The notes beneath the pieces are model-generated. The model was not told the origin of the DNA and did not search any database. It worked only from the letters and a program-made list of their open reading frames with translations. 64,000 bases of DNA from Niastella soli (lineage in GTDB: Bacteria; Bacteroidota; Bacteroidia; Chitinophagales; Chitinophagaceae). Shown one piece after another: positions 1 through 8,416 of the stretch. The stretch's first letter is position 1. Every line of letters begins with the position of its first letter. Both the position numbers and the translations under genes were made by a program. The stretch is from NCBI RefSeq assembly GCF_017742245.1, contig NZ_JAGHKO010000024.1, positions 372,001 through 436,000 of the forward strand, read 5' to 3'.

Positions 1-459
1 GTAGGGAAACCGAACTTACGCTCATATCTCCTGAATGTGATCAGGGCTTCTATTATGGGGCTTCGTTATTTCGCAGTAGGGATAATAGTTTTGTGTTTTA
101 TGGCTTTCCTGTATAAGGCAGACATACCCTGGGACGTCCCGTTATCATTTATTGGTGTAATAGCTGCTTTTTTTATTATCCAGTCTGTCTGGAATTTTTT
201 GAAATACAGGACAACCATTTATGTAATAACAGATCTTAGTATAGTAATACATTGCCCGTTTATTTCAAGGACCAAAGTCATCCACCTTAAAGATATTCGG
301 ACAAAAGAATTAAAAAGAACATGCATTGATAAACGACTTAATACCGGAACAATTTCCTTTTACTCAGGCGACACAAGGGAGAATGAAGGATTCACTGAAA
401 AAGTGTATGACCATTTGAATTCAATAGAAGGACCGGGTTTTGTTTATTCGATAATTTGA
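1..459 (+). CDS. Membrane protein with bacterial PH-like domain (5' end outside window)
   Basis: The reading frame is open from base 1, so the true start may lie upstream; inside the window the first candidates are GTG at 37 and ATG at 55. Two hydrophobic stretches (from about base 60 to 195) are followed by a soluble part of alternating beta strands (YVITDLSIVIH..., then IHLKDIRTKEL and GTISFYSGD). This resembles the bPH_2/DUF304 layout of two membrane helices followed by a small PH-like domain; that family link is my inference from pattern only. It ends in a TGA that overlaps the TTG in front of the next gene, so the two are probably co-transcribed. Function unknown. Confidence 0.6.
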   Translation, partial: VGKPNLRSYLLNVIRASIMGLRYFAVGIIVLCFMAFLYKADIPWDVPLSFIGVIAAFFIIQSVWNFLKYRTTIYVITDLSIVIHCPFISRTKVIHLKDIRTKELKRTCIDKRLNTGTISFYSGDTRENEGFTEKVYDHLNSIEGPGFVYSII

Positions 460-464
460 GACCC

Positions 465-1064
465 ATGCATTTAAAATATAAGTCTTGTTTCTGGATGCTT
501 TTAGGTTTATTGGCCATCCAATGCAATACGAATACACCCACTAAAACGAAAACATCCTTTAATAGTAAGGACACAACAACAATTCAGGTTTCCCAAGAAA
601 TTGAAGTACCGAAATCGGATACTATAAAGTTTCTAAATGTACAGGACTTAAAGGTAAGCGAACTTATTACCCGCAAGCTCGTTGACACATCCGTTACATC
701 AGAACTGGGTGAAAGGTGCTATCTTGAAAATACCATCGGATTAAATGACAGCATTTATTATACCGTATTTAGTGTTGTCGATAAAGAAGGGGTATGCTCC
801 TATGAATTTGTGGCCAGTTTAAGTACCAAAAGAACAAACGCAATAGCCACCCGGCTTTTGCATCCGGACTGCGACGTTGATTATTCCTGGGACGAATACG
901 ATCTTTATGAGCATGCCATAGTTGCCAAAAACAAAATAGAAATAATCAAAAGGACCGTATTCCAAAAAAAGAACAGAACAGAACAAGAAGACACCAACCA
1001 CGAGGAAATAAAGAAAAGTTATCTCACCATTTCACCAACCGGGAAAATACGAAATACCCAATAA
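465..1064 (+). CDS. Putative lipoprotein, unknown function
   Basis: Start chosen at ATG 465, since the upstream TTG at 456 would overlap the preceding stop and add only three residues. The N-terminus has a basic start, a hydrophobic run and a lipobox (LLAIQC), which predicts a lipid-anchored envelope protein. The mature part is Thr/Ser/Lys rich at first and then a soluble domain with several Cys and Asp residues. I do not recognise the family. It follows the PH-like membrane protein with only 5 bases between stop and start, so they are likely one operon with the next membrane gene. Confidence 0.65.
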   Translation: MHLKYKSCFWMLLGLLAIQCNTNTPTKTKTSFNSKDTTTIQVSQEIEVPKSDTIKFLNVQDLKVSELITRKLVDTSVTSELGERCYLENTIGLNDSIYYTVFSVVDKEGVCSYEFVASLSTKRTNAIATRLLHPDCDVDYSWDEYDLYEHAIVAKNKIEIIKRTVFQKKNRTEQEDTNHEEIKKSYLTISPTGKIRNTQ

Positions 1065-1093
1065 CCACATCCTTCTCTTGTACTCATTACTGT

Positions 1094-1708
1094 ATGAAAG
1101 AAACAAAGATAATATTACTGACTATCATTTTCTTCCTCCTCATTAATACAGCTTACTTTTGGGAACCAACACAGTGGATCCTTTATTTACTGGTGCTCCT
1201 CGTGCTTTTTTACTTTTATTTGGCATTGGTCATAATTTTCTTTCAGCAACTTTTTCTCCTGGTCAAATTTAAATTCAGCAATAGAAAAAAGCTGCTGATT
1301 ACTGTCAGTTTGCTTTTAGTATTAATAACGACAACCGTGTATCCAAAGGGCCTCATTGACTTCGACCGGCTTTCGGGGAAAGACCTGTTAATTGCTGAGA
1401 GGGAAGGGGCTGCCAACTGTATGACAGTGCTTAAACTTAAGAACAATTATACCTTTATTCAAAGAGATGTATGTTTTGGGATCAATGAAATAAAAGGAAC
1501 TTATGAAATACAGGGTGACACCATCTTATTCAAAGATGTAAAGACAGGCAGAATGTCCGATCATTATTATTCGTATGCGATCGTAAAGCAAACAGCCAGC
1601 AGCCTAAACAAAAAATATCCCGGCGAACTGATCCTCTATAAAAGTAAATCAGATCATCCGGACCGGGCACTCGCCATTACAAAAAATGAATTGAACACCC
1701 TATTTTAA
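1094..1708 (+). CDS. Membrane protein with C-terminal soluble domain, unknown function
   Basis: 204 residues. The first 80 or so hold about three hydrophobic helices (residues 5-20, 25-55 and 67-84), followed by a 120-residue soluble domain. This contains the strand pattern LKNNYTFIQRD...GTYEIQGDTILF, which resembles small Bacteroidota domains that describe a lipocalin-like beta sheet; no named family can be assigned. It lies 29 bases after the lipoprotein gene on the same strand and is probably co-transcribed with it. Confidence 0.6.
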   Translation: MKETKIILLTIIFFLLINTAYFWEPTQWILYLLVLLVLFYFYLALVIIFFQQLFLLVKFKFSNRKKLLITVSLLLVLITTTVYPKGLIDFDRLSGKDLLIAEREGAANCMTVLKLKNNYTFIQRDVCFGINEIKGTYEIQGDTILFKDVKTGRMSDHYYSYAIVKQTASSLNKKYPGELILYKSKSDHPDRALAITKNELNTLF

Positions 1709-1858
1709 AGGGTCACCCCACCAAATTTTTAAGATCAAATTTCATTTTCTACTTTTTTTTACTAATTTTCCTCAGCCATACTGTTATTTTTGATATTAGT
1801 TCGAATTGATTAGATTGCAAAAACGTATTTTAGCCATATAATAATTCCAATAGGCCCG

Positions 1859-2419
1859 ATGCAAAAACGACTCTTGCTTTTTTCAGCCATTATTATCCTT
1901 GCTGCCAGCCTTTCAGCTTTCTGTCAGCATACTGCCAGCACCCAATTTAAATTTATTGATTCCCTTTTTACAAAAGAGCAATACCAGGTAGAATTGCTTG
2001 ATCTCAGAAAGAAAGGTCCGGCAGAAGTACGGTCAACCGGCTCTGTACAGGTAAACCGCACAGCCAATGTGGTCACCTTTTCAACTCCTGATAAGAACCT
2101 GAAATTTCTTGAATCCCTTAAAGTAGATCTCCAGAATGAGATCATCCTGTACATGGATGATACCTTACCATTTTTAGATGAATACGATGCCCCTGCTACC
2201 AGTTCTTATGGCGAATGGCATGGGTTTACGTGGTTAAAAAGTTCCTCTTATACTGCCGAAAACGATGTTATAGTCATCGACAAACAAACCATTAAGTCCA
2301 TACAGGTAGATTTTGGGAAAGTGAAAAACAACAATAAGATCCTGGTACACATAAATTACAAAGAACAGGACCATGGGCACACCAAAGTTCAAAATAACAT
2401 TGCCTGTTATTTAAATTGA
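1859..2419 (+). CDS. Secreted protein of unknown function
   Basis: 186 residues. An N-terminal signal peptide is clear (MQKRLLLFSAIIILAASLSAF, then CQ). The C at the end of the hydrophobic run could be a lipobox (LSAFC) or part of a signal peptidase I site. The mature protein is mostly beta-like with no recognisable motif. A 6-bp GACCTG/CAGGTC hairpin overlaps the end. No operon partner: the next gene starts 190 bases away with its own operator. Confidence 0.6.
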   Translation: MQKRLLLFSAIIILAASLSAFCQHTASTQFKFIDSLFTKEQYQVELLDLRKKGPAEVRSTGSVQVNRTANVVTFSTPDKNLKFLESLKVDLQNEIILYMDDTLPFLDEYDAPATSSYGEWHGFTWLKSSSYTAENDVIVIDKQTIKSIQVDFGKVKNNNKILVHINYKEQDHGHTKVQNNIACYLN

Positions 2420-2435
2420 CCTGACACGCCAGGTC
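2418..2435. repeat. Short GACCTG/CAGGTC hairpin
   Basis: Arms at 2418-2423 and 2430-2435 around a 6-base loop, immediately at the stop of the preceding gene. There is no T tract, so terminator function is uncertain. The arm GACCTG is the same core as in the larger inverted repeats at 5342-5486 and 8417-8499. Confidence 0.3.
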
Positions 2436-2585
2436 ATTCCCTGTTATTTATTTCCCACCATGCAACCCGTACAGGTGTAAATTCGACATTTAATTAACAA
2501 CGATCTGATTAACCACGGATTAAAATTAAAACTTTTGTTTTGTGCCGGTCAGATATTTAAAAATTGTTATTTAAATTAGGGTCCT

Positions 2586-2599
2586 GAAAACGTTTACAC
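2586..2599. promoter_or_regulatory. Probable LacI-family operator upstream of the regulator gene
   Basis: AAACGTTTACA at 2588-2598 matches 11 of the 14 bases of the perfect palindrome found in front of the lyase gene (3678-3691). It sits about 10 bases before the regulator start, which fits autoregulation. Function is inferred from position and from the known LacI/PurR-type operator shape with a central CG. Confidence 0.6.
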
Positions 2600-2608
2600 T
2601 AAAAACGA

Positions 2609-3652
2609 TTGCTTTTGAGTAGTTCCCAAAAACAACCTGCCAGTTTAAAATCGGTCGCTAAAATGGCCGGCGTATCTATTGCTACTGTTTCGAGAGTATT
2701 GAATGGGGACCCGGTGGTAAAACCGGAGACCAAACTGGCGGTGGAAAAAGCCATAAAAACGGCTGGCTATCATCCCAATCGCGTTGCCCAGCGTTTACGT
2801 AGTTCCTACAAATCGGGAAGGCTTATAGGCCTGGTAATACCAGACATTCGCAACCCCTATTATATCGATGTGATCCGGGGCATTGAAGAATCTGCCTACA
2901 CCAACGGCTCGGCCGTACTGATCGGGAATTTTTCACAAGATCCCGATAAGGAGAAAATGTATATCAACATTTTAAAATCCGAATCAGTTGACGGTTTTAT
3001 CATAGCGCCACACCATGGGCACGACAAATATGTGGAAGACCTGATCGAGCAGCACCATGCGGTGGTTTGCATCGATCGCGGGTTGGCAAATTGCAGTACT
3101 GACATAGTAAAATCTGACAATGAACGGGGCGCGTTCAATGCGGTGGAACACCTGATCAAATTAGGCCACAAACGCATTGCGCACATTTCAGGAAACCTGT
3201 CCATCCCTACCACCCACGAACGTATTGCCGGCTATGTAGCGGCATTGCGTAAATATAATCTACCTGTTGACGATACGCTGATCCGCGGGCGTGCTTCGGA
3301 CTTCCAAAGTGGCATAGACCTCACAGCGGAACTGCTCGATCTGCCGGAACCGCCTGAAGCCATTTTTACAGCCAACAACCTGCTTACCCTCGGTTCATTG
3401 GAAAAGATCCATGAACGGGGCGTGAAGATCCCCGACGAAATAGCCATCGTGGGTTTTGATGACATGTATTGGGCTGCCTCGCTCAATCCGGCGCTCACTG
3501 CCGTTCGACAGCACGGTTTTGAGATCGGGAAAAGGGCTATTGAGCTGTTATACCAGCGTATTGAAGACCCGGCGCGGCCTGCAGCCAATGTGATCATCAA
3601 TACCGAGCTCATGGTCCGACGTTCGTGTGGATTTAAACCGGGTACCCTTTAA
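2609..3652 (+). CDS. LacI-family transcriptional regulator
   Basis: 347 residues, typical length for the family. Residues 12-33 form the LacI helix-turn-helix and hinge start (SVAKMAGVSIATVSRVLNG), followed by the hinge (YHPNRVAQRLRS) and a periplasmic-binding-protein-like effector domain (IGLVIPDIRNPYY..., VVCIDRG, HKRIAHISG, AIVGFDDMYWA). The start is non-ATG: TTG at 2609 or TTG at 2615, since the first ATG lies inside the HTH. A half-matching operator overlaps its promoter and a perfect palindrome precedes the lyase gene downstream, so it probably represses both and is released by a sugar or oligouronide; the ligand is inference. Confidence 0.93.
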   Translation: MLLSSSQKQPASLKSVAKMAGVSIATVSRVLNGDPVVKPETKLAVEKAIKTAGYHPNRVAQRLRSSYKSGRLIGLVIPDIRNPYYIDVIRGIEESAYTNGSAVLIGNFSQDPDKEKMYINILKSESVDGFIIAPHHGHDKYVEDLIEQHHAVVCIDRGLANCSTDIVKSDNERGAFNAVEHLIKLGHKRIAHISGNLSIPTTHERIAGYVAALRKYNLPVDDTLIRGRASDFQSGIDLTAELLDLPEPPEAIFTANNLLTLGSLEKIHERGVKIPDEIAIVGFDDMYWAASLNPALTAVRQHGFEIGKRAIELLYQRIEDPARPAANVIINTELMVRRSCGFKPGTL

Positions 3653-3677
3653 TACCCTACTATTTTTTCAATCAAGA

Positions 3678-3691
3678 TGTAAACGTTTACA
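3678..3691. promoter_or_regulatory. Perfect palindromic LacI-type operator before the lyase gene
   Basis: TGTAAACGTTTACA is a perfect 14-bp palindrome centred on CG, 14 bases before the ATG of the lyase. This is the classical shape of LacI/GalR/CcpA-family sites. With the regulator gene directly upstream, local control of the lyase is the simplest reading. Confidence 0.75.
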
Positions 3692-3705
3692 AAAATCTCA
3701 CTAAT

Positions 3706-5337
3706 ATGAAAAAAAACCTTCGGGTTTCTGTTCTGGCACTGGCCTGTATAGGTTATAGCACCGTTACACAGGCACAATATCCTACCATTCCAAAATCAGT
3801 GGAAGATTCTGCAGACAGAGTAATGGCAGCAGTAAAGAAAAAGTCGGATGAGGCATGGGCAAAAGCCTTACCTATTATAGAAGCAGATGCAAAAAAAGGA
3901 AAACCTTATGTTCCCTGGGCTTCCAAACCTACTGACCTGCCCCAGGCAAAGATCGCAGCCTTTCCCGGCTGTGAAGGTGGCGGCGCTATGAGTTTCGGCG
4001 GCCGTGGCGGAAAAGTGATCGTGGTTACCAACCTCAACGACAGCGGTCCCGGTTCATTCCGCGATGCCTGTGAGCAGGGGGGTGCCCGTATTGTAGTTTT
4101 TAACGTAGCTGGTATTATACATTTGACAAGTCCGGTTAGCATTCGTGCCCCTTATATTACCATTGCCGGACAAACAGCACCGGGTGATGGAGTTTGTATT
4201 GCCGGGGAATCAGTATGGATAGACACCCACGATGTAGTAGTACGTTTTATGCGTTTCCGCCGGGGTGCTACGGAAGTTACCCGCCGTGACGACGCCCTGG
4301 GTGGTAATGGGGTAGGGAACATTGTCTTTGACCACGTTTCGGCCAGCTGGGGGCTCGATGAGAATATGAGCATGTACCGTCACGTATACGATAAAGGCGA
4401 TGGTTCCAAACCCGAGAAATTACCAACCGTGAACATCACTATGTCCAACTGTATTTTCTCGGAAGCGCTCGATACCTATAACCATGCCTTTGGCAGTACC
4501 ATTGGCGGACACAACAGCGCGTTTATGCGTAACCTGTGGTCGAGCAATATCAGCCGCAGTCCATCGATCGGGATGGATGGCGACTTTAACTTCGCCAACA
4601 ACGTTGTATACAACTGGTGGAACCGCAGCGCCGATGGTGGTGATGAAAAATCGTTGTTCAACTTTATCAACAACTATTTTAAACCTGGTCCCATTACTCC
4701 AAAAGACCAGCCGATCGGTCATCGGATCCTGAAACCGGAATCAAGCCGGGACAAAGAACATCCGAATGATTTCGGCAAAGCCTATGTACACGGTAATATC
4801 ATGGAAGGCAATGATGCAGTTACCAAAGACAACTGGGCTGGTGGGGTACAGGTACGTGAATTAGCCGATTGCGGCGAGTTCACTTCAAAGATCCGGGTTG
4901 ACCAGCCATTCCCCATGCCAAAGATCACCATTATGCCGACTCAGCAAGCCTATAACTATGTACTCGAGCATGTGGGTGCCACCCTGCCCAAACGAGATGC
5001 GGTTGACGCGCGTATTGTAAAACAGGTGAAAGAAAACAAGATCTATTATACGGAAGGGGGTATTCTAACACACCCCGGTGAAAAATATGTACACCAGCGT
5101 TTACCGGTTGATTCTTATAAAAAAGGGATCATCACCGATCCCAGCCAGGTAGGTGGTTATCCTGAATACAAAGGGACGCCGTACAAAGACAGTGACAACG
5201 ATGGGATGCCTGACGCCTGGGAAATTGCGCATAAGTTAAATCCCAAAGACGCAACAGATGCAGTAAAAGACCACGATGGTGATGGCTATACCAATATCGA
5301 AGAGTTTATCAACAGCGTAGTGAAAGATAAAATGTAG
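3706..5337 (+). CDS. Secreted pectate-lyase-like polysaccharide lyase with C-terminal calcium-binding repeats
   Basis: 543 residues with a signal peptide (cleavage after TQA). The catalytic part begins around residue 80 (FPGCEGGGAMSFGGRGGK, VTNLNDSGPGSFRDAC) and continues as a right-handed beta-helix with recurring V-[FI]-N/D-H/N ladders (IVFDHVSASWGLDENMSMY), as in family 1 pectate lyases of Bacteroidota. These cleave polygalacturonate by beta-elimination in a calcium-dependent way. The C-terminus holds two thrombospondin-3/EF-hand-like calcium repeats (DSDNDGMPDAWEI, DHDGDGYTNIEEF). No SusC/SusD genes adjoin it. Controlled by the adjacent LacI-type regulator, judging from the palindrome 14 bases upstream. 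Exact substrate is inference. Confidence 0.88.
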   Translation: MKKNLRVSVLALACIGYSTVTQAQYPTIPKSVEDSADRVMAAVKKKSDEAWAKALPIIEADAKKGKPYVPWASKPTDLPQAKIAAFPGCEGGGAMSFGGRGGKVIVVTNLNDSGPGSFRDACEQGGARIVVFNVAGIIHLTSPVSIRAPYITIAGQTAPGDGVCIAGESVWIDTHDVVVRFMRFRRGATEVTRRDDALGGNGVGNIVFDHVSASWGLDENMSMYRHVYDKGDGSKPEKLPTVNITMSNCIFSEALDTYNHAFGSTIGGHNSAFMRNLWSSNISRSPSIGMDGDFNFANNVVYNWWNRSADGGDEKSLFNFINNYFKPGPITPKDQPIGHRILKPESSRDKEHPNDFGKAYVHGNIMEGNDAVTKDNWAGGVQVRELADCGEFTSKIRVDQPFPMPKITIMPTQQAYNYVLEHVGATLPKRDAVDARIVKQVKENKIYYTEGGILTHPGEKYVHQRLPVDSYKKGIITDPSQVGGYPEYKGTPYKDSDNDGMPDAWEIAHKLNPKDATDAVKDHDGDGYTNIEEFINSVVKDKM

Positions 5338-5341
5338 TATG

Positions 5342-5414
5342 AAAAAAAGACCTGTAAGGTCCGCCATCGGGTTTTGAACAATCAGGTGGTTAATGCGGTC
5401 CTGACAGGTCTTTT
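5342..5414. terminator. Large inverted repeat after the lyase gene, possible terminator
   Basis: Arms at 5344-5364 and 5395-5414 read AAAAGACCTGTAAGGTCCGC and GCGGTCCTGACAGGTCTTTT, complementary except for two positions. The right arm ends in a T run, as expected for a terminator of the lyase transcript, although the loop is about 30 bases. It belongs to a dispersed family sharing the GACCTGTAAG core. Confidence 0.5.
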
Positions 5415-5429
5415 CATATTTTCGACCCA

Positions 5430-5486
5430 GACCTGTCAGATTCAAACCGCTACTATGGCAAGCTCAGATGATGCACCTTACAGGTC
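5430..5486. repeat. Second GACCTGT(A/C)AG inverted repeat
   Basis: GACCTGTCAG at 5430-5439 faces CTTACAGGTC at 5477-5486, nine of ten positions complementary. It directly follows the previous inverted repeat and precedes the Crp/Fnr gene. A third copy is at 8417-8499. Such repeats are dispersed elements or leftovers of small mobile repeats; function unknown. Confidence 0.45.
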
Positions 5487-5528
5487 ATTATATTAAATTT
5501 GGGGTTTACAAAATAATTGGTTCCCCAC

Positions 5529-6101
5529 ATGAATGAACTGGAATCCTATATCACTTCATTTTGGAATATTACCGGCACAGACCTTCAACAGGTAGCTTCC
5601 TTTTTTCAACCCCAAACCATTCAAAAGGGCGATTTCTATTTAAAGCCTGGTAAAATCTGTAATTCCCTCAGCTTTTTACGCTCAGGGCTCATGCGCGTTT
5701 ACCTGATCGATGACAATGGCCAGGAAATTACCCAGTGGATAGCAGACAAAGGAGGTTTCATCACCGATCTGGCCGGCATGCTGTTTAATGATGCTTCCCG
5801 CTGCTATATCCAGGCGCTGACCGATTGTGACTGTTATACCCTTAACAGGACCGATTATAATGCTCTGGAGAAAACCGTTCCTAAATGGCACCAGCTGGAA
5901 AAACTGTTTATAGCACGCTGTTTTATCTTTATGGAACAGCGCGTATTCTCCCTGTTGTCAATGAGCGCAGAGGACCGCTACAAATGGCTATTCAATTACA
6001 ATCCCTCCCTTTTTAATGAAGTGCCGTTGCAATACCTGGCCTCCATGATGGGGATGTCGCCCGAAACCCTCAGCCGGATCCGGAAAAGAATAAGTTCTTG
6101 A
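5529..6101 (+). CDS. Crp/Fnr-family transcriptional regulator
   Basis: 190 residues from ATG 5529 (an upstream TTG at 5517 is less likely). The N-terminal half is a cyclic-nucleotide-binding-like beta roll (KGDFYLKPGKICNSLSFLRSGLMRVYL... GQEITQWIADKG), joined by a long helix to a C-terminal winged-helix part (VPLQYLASMMGMSPETLSRIRK). It has no Cys cluster for an Fe-S centre, so it is not a classical oxygen-sensing Fnr. In Bacteroidota such genes often sit beside the enzyme genes they control; the next gene encodes a membrane protein. Confidence 0.85.
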   Translation: MNELESYITSFWNITGTDLQQVASFFQPQTIQKGDFYLKPGKICNSLSFLRSGLMRVYLIDDNGQEITQWIADKGGFITDLAGMLFNDASRCYIQALTDCDCYTLNRTDYNALEKTVPKWHQLEKLFIARCFIFMEQRVFSLLSMSAEDRYKWLFNYNPSLFNEVPLQYLASMMGMSPETLSRIRKRISS

Positions 6102-6161
6102 CATAAGTCAAGCGGTCCCATTTCCTTTTCCATGACATTTGAGTTCTAAATCAAATGACAC

Positions 6162-6818
6162 ATGTTTATAGGACACTTCGGCCTGGGAATGGGTTTAAAA
6201 AAGACCGCACCCGTGATCTCTCTGGGAACTTTGTTTATTGCAGTACAATTGCTGGACCTCATCTGGCCAACATTTTTGCTGTTACACATAGAAAACGTTA
6301 CTATACATCCTGAACTCAGCGGCAACCGCATCCTGGAGTTTACCAATTACCCTTATACACACAGCCTGTTAGGCGCTATAGGCTGGTCATTACTGTTTGG
6401 CGGCATTTATTACCTGGTAAAAAAGAACCGCAGGAATGCCATTATAATGGCGCTGGCGGTATTCAGTCATTGGGCGCTGGATTTCCTGGTACATTTTGGT
6501 GACCTGCCTTTATTGCCAACCAATCATTCAACCCATGTTGGGTTAGGATTGTGGGGTTCACCGGTAGTGGAGATCATTATAGAAGTGATCCTATTTGTGA
6601 CAGGCATCGTGTTATATCTCCGCAGCGTTCATTTCAAAAATGTATTAGGCAAAATAATTTTTGGCGTACTGATCGCGCTGTTTATTTTGGTACAACTTTC
6701 CAGCTTTTGGGGCCCGGCGCCTGAAAGTGAGAACGCCCTGGCCTGGAGTGCCCAGTTCCAATGGTTGTTTGTGTTGCTGGCCTATTGGGTGGACCGCAAC
6801 ACCGTTAAGATCGCCTAA
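6162..6818 (+). CDS. Multi-pass membrane protein, YdjM-like/metal-dependent hydrolase type
   Basis: 218 residues with about five to six membrane helices. The N-terminus MFIGHFGLGMG, the internal YTHSLL and SHWALDFLVH place conserved His and Asp residues at membrane edges, as in the LexA-binding, inner-membrane metal-dependent hydrolase family (YdjM type). Catalysis is not proven for that family. It follows the Crp/Fnr gene by 60 bases on the same strand and may be co-regulated. Confidence 0.65.
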   Translation: MFIGHFGLGMGLKKTAPVISLGTLFIAVQLLDLIWPTFLLLHIENVTIHPELSGNRILEFTNYPYTHSLLGAIGWSLLFGGIYYLVKKNRRNAIIMALAVFSHWALDFLVHFGDLPLLPTNHSTHVGLGLWGSPVVEIIIEVILFVTGIVLYLRSVHFKNVLGKIIFGVLIALFILVQLSSFWGPAPESENALAWSAQFQWLFVLLAYWVDRNTVKIA

Positions 6819-6832
6819 AAATAATTGAGTAT

Positions 6833-6894
6833 ACCTGTCCAATCCGGTAAAGTCGATCGTCATTAGTTTTTAAACCTACAATTTATAACTAATG
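6833..6894 (+). repeat. Leader repeat, copy A (in front of SnoaL-like gene)
   Basis: This 62-base stretch ends with the ATG of the SnoaL-like gene and is repeated without gaps at 7384-7445, ending with the ATG of the reductase gene; 52 of 62 positions agree by my count. It carries the translation start region and probably promoter elements. It contains CGATCG and the run TCATTAGTTTTTAA. Confidence 0.75.
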
Positions 6895-7443
6895 AAAAAA
6901 ATAATGTTAGTGACATCAGGGCAATGCATGCTGATGTCACTTTTGTTTTTTAGCAGCATGGCGCAGCAACCGGCCGACAAAAACCTGCAGGAAGCTAAAA
7001 AGGCAATAGCCGCCAGTAATGAACTGTATTTCCAGGCATTCGCCAAAAACGACTCCGCCTTATTGATCGACCGGTACACAAAAGATTGCTGGATCATGAT
7101 CCCCCATATGCCCACTCTTTGCGGCCAGGAGGCGCCCCATGAAATATTCAATATAGCCTATAACAAATTTGGCCTCAGGAATGGCCGGTTTATTACGATT
7201 GACGTATTTGGCGATGGCATAGAATATGTTACCGAAATAGGTTTTTGGGAAACCTATGGCGCCGACAACCAGCTTTTTGACAATGGCAAATTCCAGGTCC
7301 TTTGGAAGAAAACCCCAGCCGGCTGGAAAATGTTCCGGGAATCCTTTAGCAGCGACCGGGCCGTTTCAAAAAAAGTTTCCCAAACCTGTCCAATCCCCGA
7401 CAATCGATCGTCATTAGTTTTTAACACTGTAAATTATAACTAA
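6892..7443 (+). CDS. Secreted SnoaL-like/DUF4440-type protein
   Basis: 183 residues with an N-terminal signal peptide (cleavage after SMA). The mature part has the NTF2-like pattern of ketosteroid-isomerase-like DUF4440 proteins: a first helix ending in FAKNDSALLIDRYTKDCWIMIP and a beta sheet ending in KFQVLWKKTPAGWKMFRESF. Function in this family is generally unknown. The last 20 or so residues are encoded by the second copy of the leader repeat (7384-7445), so the C-terminus is not family-like and probably arose by duplication. It overlaps the next start by one base (TAATG). Confidence 0.75.
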   Translation: MKKIMLVTSGQCMLMSLLFFSSMAQQPADKNLQEAKKAIAASNELYFQAFAKNDSALLIDRYTKDCWIMIPHMPTLCGQEAPHEIFNIAYNKFGLRNGRFITIDVFGDGIEYVTEIGFWETYGADNQLFDNGKFQVLWKKTPAGWKMFRESFSSDRAVSKKVSQTCPIPDNRSSLVFNTVNYN

Positions 7444-7445
7444 TG
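7384..7445 (+). repeat. Leader repeat, copy B (in front of reductase gene)
   Basis: Direct repeat of 6833-6894 with equal length and the ATG at the same position. It lies inside the 3' end of the SnoaL-like gene and supplies the translation start of the RibD/DHFR-like gene. Confidence 0.75.
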
Positions 7446-8006
7446 GGACGAGTAATATGCATGATCAACCTCACCGCCGATGGGTTTGCGGATGGTAAAT
7501 ATGTCAATACCGATGCTGAATTTTATGAATTTGTACATGGTTTACTGGCTGAGACCAGCACGGTAGCTTATGGCGCCAATACATTCCAACTGTTCCAGAG
7601 CCTTTGGCCCCCCAGACTGGAAGATAAAAACACCCCGGAATACCGGGTAAAGATGGCCAAAGCGTTGCATAACATTCACAAGGCTGTTTATTCATCGACA
7701 TTGAAAACAACTACCTGGAACAATTCAACAATAGTCACCACGGTAGAGGCAGAAGAGATCAACACCTATAAACAGAAAGACAAAAAGGGGTTGCTTACGA
7801 TAGGCAGTCTGGGGTTGGTAGCCTCTTTAACAGCCATGGACCTGGTAGATGATTATTACTTCTGCATTCATCCGATCATTGCCGGCAACGGTGAGATCCG
7901 GTTGTTCGACAGGGTGAACCTGGACACTACCCGTTCGTTAAAATATGAGGACAGCCAGCAATTAAAAAACGGCACTCATATTATCCATTACACAAGCAAC
8001 CATTAA
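7443..8006 (+). CDS. Dihydrofolate-reductase-like (RibD C-terminal domain) protein
   Basis: 187 residues. The start MGRVICMINLTADGFADG and the later TIGSLGLVASLTAMDLVDDYYFCIHPIIAGNG are hallmarks of the RibD C-terminal/DHFR-like reductase fold, which binds NADPH. The protein is monofunctional, with no deaminase domain, and in this group the substrate is usually unknown. It is translated from the duplicated leader and overlaps the preceding gene by one base. The following YCII and ECF sigma genes are commonly found near such reductases. Confidence 0.85.
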   Translation: MGRVICMINLTADGFADGKYVNTDAEFYEFVHGLLAETSTVAYGANTFQLFQSLWPPRLEDKNTPEYRVKMAKALHNIHKAVYSSTLKTTTWNNSTIVTTVEAEEINTYKQKDKKGLLTIGSLGLVASLTAMDLVDDYYFCIHPIIAGNGEIRLFDRVNLDTTRSLKYEDSQQLKNGTHIIHYTSNH

Positions 8007-8057
8007 ATTCGTTCTATCTTCAGTTATAACATTTCAAACAATTAATATTTAAATACA

Positions 8058-8399
8058 ATGAAAGATTTCCTGTTAATATTCAGAACTGATATCGCTGCCA
8101 TGCCCAAACGTTCACCAGAAGAAATGCAGGCAAACACCAAACGCTGGATGGATTGGATCGGAGGTATTGCTGCACAAAACAAATTAACCGACCGGGGAAA
8201 CAGGTTGATGCTTACAGGCAAAGTGTTAAACCCCGGGAATGTAATTGCCGACGGACCTTATTCCGAGATAAAAGAATCGATAATTGGGTATAGCATTGTA
8301 AAAGCCAATACAGAAGAGGAAGCAACAGAACTGGCAAAAGACTGCCCCATTCTGGCTGCAGGTGGAAATGTAGAAATAAGAGAGATCAGTGTATTGTAA
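8058..8399 (+). CDS. YCII/DGPF-domain protein
   Basis: 113 residues of the YCII-related (DGPF) family, with the typical motif around VIADGPYSEIKESIIGYSIVKA and a C-terminal GGNVEIREI. The fold is a small ferredoxin-like dimer. Such genes are regularly paired with the ECF42-type sigma factor that follows here, but their chemistry is not established. The gene ends 113 bases before the sigma start, with an inverted repeat between. Confidence 0.88.
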   Translation: MKDFLLIFRTDIAAMPKRSPEEMQANTKRWMDWIGGIAAQNKLTDRGNRLMLTGKVLNPGNVIADGPYSEIKESIIGYSIVKANTEEEATELAKDCPILAAGGNVEIREISVL

Positions 8400-8416
8400 T
8401 TTGAACCGATGGAGCT

